Shown one piece after another: positions 16,346-26,600 of a stretch of DNA of 40,340 nt. The translations under genes and the position numbers were made by a program. Under the pieces are notes generated by a model. It did not search any database and was not told the DNA's origin. It was given only the letters and a program-made list of their open reading frames with translations. The stretch's first letter is position 1; every line of letters starts with the position of its first letter. Source of the DNA: Clostridium sp. D53t1_180928_C8 (GTDB lineage: Bacteria > Bacillota > Clostridia > Clostridiales > Clostridiaceae); the NCBI RefSeq assembly GCF_015667795.1, contig NZ_JADPEL010000028.1:1-40340 (forward strand), given 5' to 3'.

Positions 16346-16351
16346 TATAAT
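16346..16351 (+). promoter_or_regulatory. -10 box of the GyrI-like gene
   Basis: TATAAT lies 31 bases before the gene start. The -35 region falls within the inverted repeat, with only a poor match, as expected for a regulator-dependent promoter. Confidence 0.45.
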
Positions 16352-16381
16352 AATCTTATCAAATATATGGAGGTTATTAAT

Positions 16382-16822
16382 ATGAATTATGAAATTGTAA
16401 ATTTAGAAGAAAAGATAATAGTAGGGGTTAGTGCTATTACAAGCAATGAAGATCCTAAGATGGAGAAAGTTATTGGGGGGCTTTGGGAAAAGTTATATCA
16501 AGATGGAATTAATAAAATAATAAAAAATAAAGTAAATGAATATGCAATAGCTCTTTATTCAGATTATAAAAATAATAAATATTGTGTTACAGTAGGTAAT
16601 GAAGTAACAAGTGTAAAGAACGAAGAGCTTACAGTAAAAAAGATTCCAGCAGGAAAGTATGCTAAGTTCTCTATAGAAGGACATATGCAAAAGTCAGTTT
16701 CAAAAGCTTGGAATGAGATTTGGCAAATAGATTTAGATAGAAGTTATAAGGCTGATTTTGAAGAATATTTAAATTCAGATTTTGATAATGCTAAAATAGA
16801 TATTTATATTTCTTTAAATTAA
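16382..16822 (+). CDS. GyrI-like small-molecule-binding protein
   Basis: The 146-residue protein is a stand-alone GyrI-like/effector-binding domain. It opens with MNYEIVNLEEKIIVGVSA, has a central helix with GGLWEKLYQDG, and shows the YAIALYSDY and VKKIPAGKYAKFSIEG strands typical of this fold. Members bind hydrophobic compounds and some protect gyrase. I use ATG 16382; the in-frame ATG at 16367 is itself part of the GGAGG ribosome binding site. It sits right after a WYL regulator and its operator, a known pairing in Firmicutes. The AraC regulator at 5671 carries a domain of the same type. Confidence 0.85.
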   Translation: MNYEIVNLEEKIIVGVSAITSNEDPKMEKVIGGLWEKLYQDGINKIIKNKVNEYAIALYSDYKNNKYCVTVGNEVTSVKNEELTVKKIPAGKYAKFSIEGHMQKSVSKAWNEIWQIDLDRSYKADFEEYLNSDFDNAKIDIYISLN

Positions 16823-16860
16823 ATTTATATTTAGAAACTGTAAAAGGAGATTAAAGTTAT

Positions 16861-17733
16861 ATGCATGAGGTTATTGCAAAAGGAATATTATCTAGAACTA
16901 ATGGAATGAATATTTATAGAGGATGTACTCATGGATGTATATATTGTGATGCAAGAAGTATTTGTTATGGAATGGATCATGTTTTTGAAAATATAGAAAT
17001 TAAAGCTAATGCACCAGAGTTATTAGAAGATGCACTTAATAAAAAAAGAAAGAAATGTATGATTGGAACAGGTGCAATGAGTGACCCATATATTCAATTA
17101 GAAGAAAAGGTTAAAAATACAAGAAAGTGTTTAGAGATAATTGAAGAGCGAGGATTTGGACTGGCAATACAAACTAAATCTAATAGAATATTAAGGGATT
17201 TGGAATTATTAAAAAGTATAAATAATAAGGCAAAGTGCGTTGTGCAGATGACATTAACAACTTATAATGAAGATTTATGTAAAATAATAGAGCCTAATGT
17301 TTCTACAACAAAGGAACGTTTTGAAGTGTTAAAAATAATGAGGGATAATGGAATTCCTACAGTAGTTTGGATATGTCCTATATTGCCATATATAAATGAT
17401 ACTGAAGAAAATATAAGGGGAATATTGAATTATTGTATAGAAGCTAAAGTTAAAGGAATTATAGTATTTGGTATTGGTTTAACATTAAGAGATGGAAATA
17501 GAGAGTATTATTATAAAAATCTAGATAAGAATTTTAAAGGTTTGAAAGAAAAATATATAAGTAGGTATGGGAATAGTTATGAAGTAATAAGTGAAAATCA
17601 TGAAATATTAATGAAAATTATTAAAGAAACCTGTAAGAAGAATAATATTATTTTTGGGCTGGAGGAAGTTTTTGAATACATGAAAACTTTTGAAGAGAAA
17701 AATAATGAAATTCAAGTAAGGTTTGATATATAG
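16861..17733 (+). CDS. SPL-type radical SAM protein
   Basis: The 290-residue protein has the radical SAM cluster motif CxxxCxxC at Cys22, Cys26 and Cys29 (YRGCTHGCIYCDAR), which binds a 4Fe-4S cluster and S-adenosylmethionine. TGAMSDPYIQLE and VQMTLTTYN segments follow in the TIM-barrel part. The layout matches the SplB-like group related to spore photoproduct lyase, but it is shorter and I see no basis for claiming DNA repair activity. It starts 38 bases after the GyrI-like gene, after AAGGAG. It is probably transcribed with it under the WYL-linked promoter. It ends at a bidirectional terminator. Confidence 0.85.
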   Translation: MHEVIAKGILSRTNGMNIYRGCTHGCIYCDARSICYGMDHVFENIEIKANAPELLEDALNKKRKKCMIGTGAMSDPYIQLEEKVKNTRKCLEIIEERGFGLAIQTKSNRILRDLELLKSINNKAKCVVQMTLTTYNEDLCKIIEPNVSTTKERFEVLKIMRDNGIPTVVWICPILPYINDTEENIRGILNYCIEAKVKGIIVFGIGLTLRDGNREYYYKNLDKNFKGLKEKYISRYGNSYEVISENHEILMKIIKETCKKNNIIFGLEEVFEYMKTFEEKNNEIQVRFDI

Positions 17734-17761
17734 TCTTAGATATGAGATAAGAATATATTTT

Positions 17762-17809
17762 AAAATAGAAAATGATTATAGCAATAAAGTTATAATCATT
17801 TTCTATTTT
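17762..17809. terminator. Bidirectional terminator, 19-bp stem
   Basis: 17762-17780 and 17791-17809 are perfectly complementary around a 10-base loop. It lies between the convergent radical SAM and second Csp-like genes, with A and T runs at the stem ends on either strand. Confidence 0.8.
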
Positions 17810-17833
17810 GTATTAGTATTAATAAATATAATG

Positions 17834-19552
17834 CTAATACATGTTTTTAAATACATTTAGCACATTTAACATACCATAACCCCATTGAGGATTAGGATAA
17901 ATATCACCAATTCTCATTGATACACCGCGTATGATATAACTTTTTAAGGTTTGAGAGTGAATATCAGGATTATTACCATCTATTATTCCCCATTGAAGAA
18001 TCATGGCACAAACTCCTGTTACTATTGCAGCAGCAACACATGTACCGTTAACAATAGCAGTTTTATTATTGGATGTAACTGTTAAGGCATTAACTCCTCC
18101 AGCAGCAACATCAACAGTACTAATAGAATTTATATCAGGAGACATACCTGAATAACTTAATGTATTATTATTATTTTGATTGTAAGCAGCCACAGTAATT
18201 GTGTAATCAGAGTTACCAGGGTTAGTTATCGTATTATAAATATCAGATGGGCTAAGTCTAGTATTATCATTTACTAAACCTTTCTGAGAAATCCAAATAT
18301 TAAAATGAGCATCTAAAAGAGAATTTCCTATAAGCCTTAATTTCCATATACCAGGTTGTAAATCGTAAAAACGAACTCTTATAAGTTCATCACCTGTAAT
18401 TTCTTCAGGAATATAATAATTTGCCTTAATGAAGGTTTTTTCAAAAATATAAGTATAATTAATTGTTTTATTTATTTGAGAGTTGAGAACACCACTATTT
18501 TCTCCAGAGGGGGAGATTATGTCCAATGATACTATATTTGGCACATCAACCCATATTTCTAACCATAAATTTTTTTCTTCTGGAGGTATATCTAAATCAA
18601 TTACTTTAATTGGATCACTTTCAGTAAGTATTCCAGAAGCATGGTTTCCAGTATTTCTTTCATTTCCTGTAGGCGTTATTATTGCAATTTGGGCATTAAT
18701 ACAAATAAAGTCAATAAATTGATCTAGTATTCCATTTCCCTTATGAGTTCCTAAGTTACTACCTAAAGGTAAATAAATTAATAAGGGTTTAGAATTATTT
18801 AATGAGTATTCATATAAAAATTCTAAGGCTGCAAATAGTGATGATACATTATATACAGGAACAGAGCCTCCAAAGGATGATTTATATCCAAAATCTTCAA
18901 TTAATTTAACTACAATGAATCTACATTCATTAGCAACTCCTTTAAGTTTAGGATTTTTTCCAGAAGCACCAATTATTCCTGCCATTTCTGTACCGTGACC
19001 AAAGTCATCTTTACTTGGAACTATTGAATAGGGATCATTTCCTTTAAAAAACTCATCTATAGCCAACTGTATTTCATTATTTTCATATATTGTACCAAAT
19101 GGAATATTAATATCTTTAATAGGTTTAGTAGATTTTATTGTTTGATCCCAGATTAAATCTACTCTAGATTTCTTAAATTCATCCATAAACTCTTCATTTA
19201 AATAATCAATACCAGTGTCTATTATTGCTACATCAATACCTTTACCGGTTAATTTTAAAGGTAAATCTAACTGTAAAAAGTTTACTTGGGATGCTTCAAT
19301 TGGAGAAATCTCTTGTAATGTATACATAGCAGAAGGTTTTATATAAACTATAGTTGAAAATTTGAAACCATCATCAATAATATCAAGCTTTGCTTTGGGA
19401 ATATATAGTATTGCATATTTATCATTAATAATGTTTATAAATAAATCAGGATAAGCTTCAAATTCCTTTATAATATCACCTTGGTATTCTATTAAATAAT
19501 TAAAATAGTCAGGATTACTTATATAATTATCTATTGAAAAATTTCTTTTCAT
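17834..19552 (-). CDS. Csp-like subtilase paralogue with catalytic Ser replaced by Cys
   Basis: This 572-residue S8 protein aligns along its length with the gene upstream. It has an N-terminal pro-region (about 1-80), catalytic Asp112 in IDTGIDY, His186 in FGHGTEMAG and oxyanion Asn297 in PTGNERN. A jelly-roll insert (about 325-425) is followed by the nucleophile motif NGTCVAAA, where Cys505 replaces the expected Ser; codon TGT at 18040-18038 is read directly. Csp proteins activate the spore-cortex lytic enzyme SleC during germination, and in C. difficile some are inactive pseudoproteases. This one could be a pseudoprotease or a thiol variant. Its AGGAGG site overlaps the upstream stop codon, so translation is coupled. 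There is no signal peptide, as usual for Csp. No sleC gene is in the window. Confidence 0.88.
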   Translation of the reverse strand: MKRNFSIDNYISNPDYFNYLIEYQGDIIKEFEAYPDLFINIINDKYAILYIPKAKLDIIDDGFKFSTIVYIKPSAMYTLQEISPIEASQVNFLQLDLPLKLTGKGIDVAIIDTGIDYLNEEFMDEFKKSRVDLIWDQTIKSTKPIKDINIPFGTIYENNEIQLAIDEFFKGNDPYSIVPSKDDFGHGTEMAGIIGASGKNPKLKGVANECRFIVVKLIEDFGYKSSFGGSVPVYNVSSLFAALEFLYEYSLNNSKPLLIYLPLGSNLGTHKGNGILDQFIDFICINAQIAIITPTGNERNTGNHASGILTESDPIKVIDLDIPPEEKNLWLEIWVDVPNIVSLDIISPSGENSGVLNSQINKTINYTYIFEKTFIKANYYIPEEITGDELIRVRFYDLQPGIWKLRLIGNSLLDAHFNIWISQKGLVNDNTRLSPSDIYNTITNPGNSDYTITVAAYNQNNNNTLSYSGMSPDINSISTVDVAAGGVNALTVTSNNKTAIVNGTCVAAAIVTGVCAMILQWGIIDGNNPDIHSQTLKSYIIRGVSMRIGDIYPNPQWGYGMLNVLNVFKNMY

Positions 19553-19561
19553 AAAATCCTC

Positions 19562-21403
19562 CTAAGTATTTATTGGAATTCTTATAAATAGATTATTAAT
19601 ACTATACTCTATATACTCTGAATCAACTATATTAGAATCAGATCTTATACTCATAAGGCTATTTAATTGAGTTTGATTATTATATATTTTTGCTATTGAA
19701 CTAAAGGTTCCTAATAAATTTAATTCTCCGTATCCTAAATCTTTATTAGGATACTTATAATTAGGATTTCTTAATGTACCATAAATAAGATAGCTTCTAA
19801 TTTTATTTGAATACATACTTATATCATTACTTTTAAGTATTCCCCACTGAAGGAGTAGAGCACAAACACCAACAGTTATAGCCGTAGCTGCGGAACTACC
19901 AGAAAGTGTAGTAGAGCCGCCACCGGGCTTTGTTGTTAGAACATTTACTCCTATAGTAGCTATGTCAGGTTTAATTCTACCTATATTATAATCCCATCCT
20001 TTACCGGACTCAGCTAAAACTACTTGGTTTTCTCCATAATATGCAACTGAAACTGTATTTTGAGCGGTAGAAGGAAGCGTTAAGGTAGTAGTATTATTGG
20101 GTTCCATAAACACTAAACCACTTGGAAGGGTTATATGTGGTGGTAGCCATATATCATATCTACCACCAATTATATATTCACCAATTAATTTGATCTTCCA
20201 TGATCCAGGTTTTAAGTTTTTAAATTGAATGCTAATTACATTAGATCCCGTAAAGTTATCTGGAAGACGATATGAAACAGTAATTTCTGTTGAAGTGAAA
20301 ACAAATTTATATTTTTCAATTTTATTTATTTTAGACTTTATAATTTGAGATGATTCTCCAGTAGGTGATATAATTTCAACTGAAGCGCTATTAGGTTTTT
20401 GTATCCAGATATTAAAACTAAGATGTTTAATTGCTCTTGGAATTTTTAATTCTTGAGTTGATATATCATTTTTAGATTTTATATATCCAGTTGTGTGACC
20501 TTCAGCAGCACCTTCATTTCCCACACCTGTAACTAAGCAAAGCCCCCTTATTAATGCAAGTGAATTTAAATAGCGGCTAATAAGGTTTCTACCGTCATGG
20601 CTACCTTCAGTTGAACCAAAGCCTGTATAGATAACCATGGCTTTATTTTTTAATTTAAAGAATTCTTTTTTTAAAAACTCTAATCCAGCAACACATTCTG
20701 AAGTATTATAAATAGGCACATCATCTATTAAGTTATCCTTTAACATAGACTTAAAATTAGTAGATTCCATGAGCTTAACAATTATGAAATTACATTTATG
20801 AGCTACACCTTGAAATTCGCTGGTAGTACCCCTAGCACCTATAATTCCAGCTATTTTGGTACCATGTCCACGTTCGTCTTTAGTTGGAACAATGCTATAC
20901 GGATTTTCATTGTTTTTATAAGCTTTTATAGCTGAATTTATTTCTTCATTACTATAAACCTTACCTATAAACACATCTGAATTATTATCAGAGTTATCTT
21001 GAATATTTTGATCCCATATTTTTAAAATACGAGAAGTACCATCTTCCCAAATAAATTCTTCATTTAGATAATCAATGCCGGTATCAACAATGCCAATTGT
21101 AACACCATAACCATCAAGATTTAAATAAGGGTTTATTTTTATGTTATTAATATTATCCACATAAGTTGGTGATATATTTTGTAGTACTACCATCATTCTA
21201 AAATCGATGTAAACTATTGATGGAACATCTTTTAAGAGTCTTTCTCTATCTTCAGGTAGAAAGGATACAACTGCTAAGGTACTAGAAATTATATCTCCAG
21301 CAGCATAAGAAATTTTATCTATTTCTTCTTTAAAGTTGCCTCTATATTCTACTAAAAAATTCTCAGTCAATGGATCGAAATAAAAAGACTTTTTATTATT
21401 CAT
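19562..21403 (-). CDS. Csp-type subtilisin-like germination protease (intact triad)
   Basis: This 613-residue S8 protease has a pro-region (about 1-85), Asp107 in IVDTGIDY, His180 in RGHGTKIAG and oxyanion Asn296 in TGVGNEG. A jelly-roll insert typical of Csp (about 315-425) precedes the nucleophile Ser504 in SGSSAATA. It matches CspB/CspA-like proteases of clostridial spores, which cleave pro-SleC during germination. It lacks a signal peptide, consistent with packaging into the spore from the mother cell. The start at 21403 follows TTTGGAGA. It is the first gene of a two-gene unit; the second paralogue follows 9 bases after its stop. Other S8 peptidases share the catalytic motifs, so the Csp call rests on the insert and length. 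Confidence 0.88.
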   Translation of the reverse strand: MNNKKSFYFDPLTENFLVEYRGNFKEEIDKISYAAGDIISSTLAVVSFLPEDRERLLKDVPSIVYIDFRMMVVLQNISPTYVDNINNIKINPYLNLDGYGVTIGIVDTGIDYLNEEFIWEDGTSRILKIWDQNIQDNSDNNSDVFIGKVYSNEEINSAIKAYKNNENPYSIVPTKDERGHGTKIAGIIGARGTTSEFQGVAHKCNFIIVKLMESTNFKSMLKDNLIDDVPIYNTSECVAGLEFLKKEFFKLKNKAMVIYTGFGSTEGSHDGRNLISRYLNSLALIRGLCLVTGVGNEGAAEGHTTGYIKSKNDISTQELKIPRAIKHLSFNIWIQKPNSASVEIISPTGESSQIIKSKINKIEKYKFVFTSTEITVSYRLPDNFTGSNVISIQFKNLKPGSWKIKLIGEYIIGGRYDIWLPPHITLPSGLVFMEPNNTTTLTLPSTAQNTVSVAYYGENQVVLAESGKGWDYNIGRIKPDIATIGVNVLTTKPGGGSTTLSGSSAATAITVGVCALLLQWGILKSNDISMYSNKIRSYLIYGTLRNPNYKYPNKDLGYGELNLLGTFSSIAKIYNNQTQLNSLMSIRSDSNIVDSEYIEYSINNLFIRIPINT

Positions 21404-21554
21404 TATGGTATCTCCAAAACTTAATAATACTTAATATATTAAGTTAAATCTCAATTAATGAATTAAATTTATAGATTAACAAATACTACAATTAGAATTT
21501 AAATTATTGTGAAATCATAAGTTATAATAGATATTTATAGGAGTTAACATAATA

Positions 21555-22598
21555 ATGGTATTAAAAAAAATAATATTAAAGGTTCTAATTTTCCACCTGC
21601 TTTTTAGTGGGTTTATAAATAATTTTATGAATGTATATGGTATAACTATTTCAGATAAACCTATAAATGCAAGTGTATTACTATATACATATAAAGATAA
21701 ATATATAAGTGAAATAAAAGAAGAGCTTGAGAAAATTGAAAATAATAATAAAGATAAAATAAGTTTTAATTTTTATGATGCAAATAAAAGTCAAGAGTTG
21801 CAAAATAAGCAATTAGAAGAAGTACTTAAAAATGGAACTGATATAATATTATTAAATATGGTAGATATAGGTTATGATAAATATTTAGTAGATAAAATTA
21901 AAGGACAAAACATACCAGTAATATTTTTTAATAGGGAACCATTTTCTTTAGTAAACATAAAATCATATGGAAAAGCAGTATTTGTGGGTAATGATTCAGA
22001 AGAGGCAGGAATCTTACAGGGAGAAATAATTACAGAGTTATGGAAGAAAAATAAAAAAAAATTTGATAGAAATGATGATAATATACTTCAGTATATTTTT
22101 ATCAAGGGAGAAAAAAATAATTTAGATGCAAAACTAAGAAGTGAGTATGTTATAAAAACTATAAATAAAAATGGTGTTGATAATATTGAAATTGCATCTG
22201 AATTTTGTAATTGGGATAGGGATATTGCTAAAAATATAGTAAAATCACTTTTATTACAGTATGGAAACTCTATAGAAGCGATTATTTGTAATAATGATGA
22301 GATGGCAATAGGAAGTGTAATTGCTTTAGAGGAATTTGGATATAGTTCAAAAGAAAAAGTTATTATTGTTGGAGTAGATGGTACAGAAGAGGCTATAAAC
22401 CTAATTAAACAAGGAAAGATGTCTGGAACAGTTGTGCAGCAACCATATAAAATGTCAGATGCATTATATAAAATATCTATAAATATGGTAGAAAGAAAAC
22501 AACCACTTGAAAATACAGGATATAGTTTTGATAGTAGCGGTATAGGAGTACGTATACCATATACAAAATATATTATAAATGAACAGTTATTAAAATAA
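21555..22598 (+). CDS. Solitary sugar-binding protein, galactose/ribose-binding type
   Basis: The 347-residue protein has a type I periplasmic-binding fold of the MglB-like group. The domains show the NASVLLYTYKD strand, the TDIILLNMVD strand, the FVGNDSEEAG motif, EAIICNNDEMAIG and IIVGVDGTEEA. The N-terminal hydrophobic stretch (about 5-25) is a signal peptide or anchor without a lipobox cysteine. This is unusual for a Gram-positive binding protein. No permease or ATPase gene is next to it, and a strong terminator follows. It could feed a distant transporter or act as a sensor partner. It starts at ATG 21555, 11 bases after AGGAG, in the divergent gap with the Csp genes. Confidence 0.82.
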   Translation: MVLKKIILKVLIFHLLFSGFINNFMNVYGITISDKPINASVLLYTYKDKYISEIKEELEKIENNNKDKISFNFYDANKSQELQNKQLEEVLKNGTDIILLNMVDIGYDKYLVDKIKGQNIPVIFFNREPFSLVNIKSYGKAVFVGNDSEEAGILQGEIITELWKKNKKKFDRNDDNILQYIFIKGEKNNLDAKLRSEYVIKTINKNGVDNIEIASEFCNWDRDIAKNIVKSLLLQYGNSIEAIICNNDEMAIGSVIALEEFGYSSKEKVIIVGVDGTEEAINLIKQGKMSGTVVQQPYKMSDALYKISINMVERKQPLENTGYSFDSSGIGVRIPYTKYIINEQLLK

Positions 22599-22601
22599 AG
22601 G

Positions 22602-22649
22602 AACTAGTAGAGTAAACTATTTATAAGTAGTTTACTCTACTAGTTTTTT
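22602..22649 (+). terminator. Strong terminator, 18-bp perfect stem
   Basis: 22602-22619 pairs exactly with 22628-22645 around an 8-base loop, followed by a T-run. It closes the sugar-binding protein gene. Confidence 0.9.
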
Positions 22650-22757
22650 ATTTTAATTTAAATTCTCATTATCAAGTAACTTAAATAAAGTATATTAATT
22701 TCATTTTATAAGTAATGATATGAAAACTAGGAATAAATGTTCAAAGTGAAAAATTAG

Positions 22758-23444
22758 TTATATTAAATAAATTTTTTCATAATAATATATCCAAAATGCT
22801 TGTAAAAATAGTATTAAACTACAAAGCCAGACTGCTTTAATGCTTAATATAAGCGATATTAAAGTTCCAGGAATAGAGCCAAAAGCAAAAGAAAAGGTGA
22901 GAATTGCAAAAGTAATTAATTTTTTTAATGATTCCTTATTTTTCTTATCTAATGCACTAAATAGTAGTATTCCAACAGTTCTAATATTGCCAGTACATAT
23001 AGTTGTATTAAATCCAGTTCCAAGACAATCTCTAAATAAACATAATTGATATCCCATAAGAAATGATACTAAATTGGTAACTATAACATCTGGAAAAGAT
23101 TTAGGAATTAATCCTATTAAAAATAAAGCAATGCTTTCTAAAATAAGAGCAAATTTTCTCCAATCACCTTTAAATTTAAAAGTGGTAAGTATAGCTCTAA
23201 GTAATTCACTAAATGCAGCACCTAGGATACAAGTCATAATAGGAAGAAAGTAACTTAGTGCCTCTAACCACTCTCCAAGTGCAATATTAATTCCTAATTT
23301 AGACATATTAGCAGTATGCATATTAGCTAATATATTATTTCGTGTTATATAAGTATATCCATTCATATATCCACCAACAAAAGTAGTTATTATAATAAAT
23401 AAAGGCTTTTCCCAAGGGAATAATTTTTTATTGCTATTTTTCAT
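22758..23444 (-). CDS. YoaK/DUF1275 family membrane protein
   Basis: The 228-residue protein has about six membrane segments and family features: TTFVGGYMNGYTYI near the start, ANMHTANMSKLG, a GYQLCLFRDC segment, and TTICTGNIRTVG in the middle. The family is widespread and has no firm function. I use ATG 23444 with AAAGG 9 bases upstream; an in-frame TTG at 23453 would overlap that site. It is convergent with the sugar-binding protein gene. Confidence 0.88.
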   Translation of the reverse strand: MKNSNKKLFPWEKPLFIIITTFVGGYMNGYTYITRNNILANMHTANMSKLGINIALGEWLEALSYFLPIMTCILGAAFSELLRAILTTFKFKGDWRKFALILESIALFLIGLIPKSFPDVIVTNLVSFLMGYQLCLFRDCLGTGFNTTICTGNIRTVGILLFSALDKKNKESLKKLITFAILTFSFAFGSIPGTLISLILSIKAVWLCSLILFLQAFWIYYYEKIYLI

Positions 23445-23556
23445 ATTACTCAACCTTTTTGCAATTAAATAATAAACATCTAATATAGTATGCCTTAAAT
23501 TAACTTAGTATAATCAATAAAATAGTTTTAAGTTGAAAATGTTTGTTAGTAATAAA

Positions 23557-23590
23557 AAAGCGTAGTTCCATTATGATGGATTTACGCTTT
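23557..23590 (-). terminator. Terminator of the minus-strand DUF11 gene
   Basis: AAAGCGTA/TACGCTTT arms with an inner TCCA/TGGA pair end 12 bases after the DUF11 gene stop. On the minus strand the stem is followed by a T-run. Confidence 0.75.
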
Positions 23591-23601
23591 ACTTATTTTT
23601 A

Positions 23602-26600
23602 TTAAAATGGATCAGGATCTATATTTAATACTGTTTTTTTTGGATAAGGACTAGTTTTAGATTGTGCAGTTACAGTAAAGTCATATCTAGAGCCTAAAGA
23701 TTGACTAGATGGAATAACAGTTGTAATTTTAATAACCTTACTTGTATTTGGAGCTAAGCTTGCCAGTATGGCCAAATCATCCTGATAAAGTGTATTGGCA
23801 GGAATATCAGCTATTTTTACATTATCAATATATAAACTATAAGGGAGAGAAACCTTTTGAATTATTAAAGTAAAATCATCATACCCACCACCGGTATTTT
23901 GAAAGTAGTCAAGAATAATGGCTGTATTTCCAGGGGGAGTAACAATAAATGCTGTTGAGTCATTTATTTTATATATAGGGTTAGGGTTTAAGGAAACTCC
24001 AGGAGGTAATACACAATTTAAGATATTGCTTGATTCACCACCATATACTTTAGTAGTAGATATATCATTATAATATGAAGTAACAGTAGCTTGAGTATTT
24101 ATTGTAGTTCCAACTCTAGATGATGCTTGAGGTTTTACAGTAAATAATATATATCCAGATTGAGAAGGAATTAATTGAGGGATAGTTATAATAATATTTT
24201 TAGATGTAGGATTATAAGCTGCAGTACATAAACTTGTTGTATCAATTGAATAGAATACAAAGTTGATATCAACAGGAATAGTTAAGGTTCCATTAAGAAG
24301 ATTAATAGCACTATTATTTTGGAATATTAATTTAAATTGAAGTAGTGAGTTAACATTTATATTAGCATTTGAAGTATAAGTTGTGGAATTTGTTTTATCG
24401 GTAACACTTAGGTTCATTAATATATTAGGATGATTTATTGTTAAAGTTAAGCTTTTGATAATTGTAGAGTAACTACTGCTTTGAGCTTGTTGATACAAGC
24501 ATTGAAGAGTATTAGTTTGTGTTGATGTTGTAGTATTTAGTGTTTTAGTTGAATTAGTTATTTTAGCTGTAAAAATATAAGTTATTGTTTGAGAAGATGA
24601 CCTAGCATCAATAGTTCCCTCAGTAGGAAAAGTAACTACATTTGAAGATACATTAGGAGTAATAGTTATATTATTTCTATAGGATGGGCCTAAATAATTT
24701 TGTCCACCATTTGGTAAGATGTCTTTAGCATATAACCCATAAACAATAGTACCTTGAGGAACAGTAATTGAAAGTGTATAAGTTATTAGAGAGCCTACTT
24801 TGAAAGTACTGGTAAAGTTAGTTTTTGTAAGTGCAATAGCTAATGAAGAAAGTGAAACTGAAGCACTTTTATTTAAGTTGCTATATTGAAAATTGGTACT
24901 ACTAGCATTATAAACTTGAGAGTAAGGATTAGTTGTAGTAGCTGTAGTAGTTATAGTAACTCCAGGGGAAAGTACTGAGCTTATCGTAACTTTATAAGAC
25001 AAGGTTATAAAAGTCCCTGGGGCTAATTTATTTATATAAATTACAATATTATTTCCTTGGATAGTAGGTGAATTATAGCTACCAGTACCAGTAATATTTA
25101 TACTACTTTGATTAAGAGTAAACCAACTAGCTGATAAAGTATCATTAAGTGTAAAGTCAAAAGCATCTGTCTCAGTACCAAGATTACTAGAATTACTAAT
25201 TGTAACTGTATAGGTGTATATTTCATTTGATTGTATAGCACTTTTATTTGGACCTGTTACAGTTTTTGTTAAAGTTAAGTTAGGAGTACCTATATTAAAA
25301 TTAACTTGTGCTCTAGTGCTATAAGCATAACCATAAGTGTTTATACCTTTTAATTTCATTAAATTTGCATTTTGAGCAGAAGAACCTAATAAAGCAATAG
25401 GGACTTTAAAATCAATTGTACCAGAAGAGAGTCCTGCAATATCTCCATAATTAAAATCAACTCCATGAGGGCTTATTAGTTGTGGAGATACAGTTGGTGT
25501 GATACCAGTATATATATAGTTAAGACTAGTTATTGGATCAGCAGATAATGGGAAAAAGTCATCTATATATACTTGTTTTTGGATAGCCTGCAAAGTTGAA
25601 GCACTATAAGTTAGTAAATATTCAGCTAAATCACCGGGAGCTAAAGAATTTATTGCTTTAGGAGTTCCATCCTTATAATAACCTTTAACAAATTGTTTAG
25701 TTATACTTCCAATACCTATACTAGAACTAACATTAGTATTATCAGTTGCTGTAGAGAGTAGTGAAACAAGAGTACCAGAAATATCTGTAGTAGCTAAAAA
25801 TGGATCAGAAGCAACTACAGGTAAATTAAAGTGTTGACTATCAAATTTATATCTATAATAACTATCTACCTTGGCACTGAGTGTAACAGTTTTTGAAGAG
25901 TTTGCAGTAGCTAAAGAAAAATTATAGGTTATATAGTATCCTTGCATAGTAGGATCATCTACCGCAGAGATTGGTATAGATGAGCTTGAAATATAAAATA
26001 TTCCATCAGGTAAGAAATAATTAACAATGATATTTTGAATATTATAATATTGTCCTACTTTATATACATAGATGTAGGTTATAGCTGTTTGTACATCGAC
26101 TATTGACTTACTAATAGAGGTTGTTATTATTAAATCCATAGCTGAAAATCTACAATTACTATTGTAAGTTGAATTAATAAGTGGATCAGCAGAAGTCATA
26201 TTAATTGACATATTTAGAGTAGTTCCATGAACTATTAAATTACCTTGATTACTATTATATTTATTCCATATAGCATAACTAAATATTAAAGTAGTACTAC
26301 TACTAATTGATAAATTAATATTTCCCCAATAAAGTTGGGTATAAAGTTTACCGTTTATATTTACTAAGTTTACAGTAGGTGCTGAGAATTTAGATGCATC
26401 AGTACCAGAAAGGTTCATATTACCTATATATCTTATACCATCATCTAATAATATAGTTATATTTACTAAAGAAGCAGAAAGTGAGTTATTAGTAAATTTA
26501 CAAGTTGCTGTAGTTACTTGAGTATAATCAGTTAATGAAGCTGATGTTCCAGCACCTTTTAAAACTTTAGAAGATGTAGTAATTATTCCTGTAAACATAG

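Noticed and set aside
16861-17733. Spore photoproduct lyase
   Set aside because: The protein is shorter than SplB and shows only the general SPL-like radical SAM motifs.
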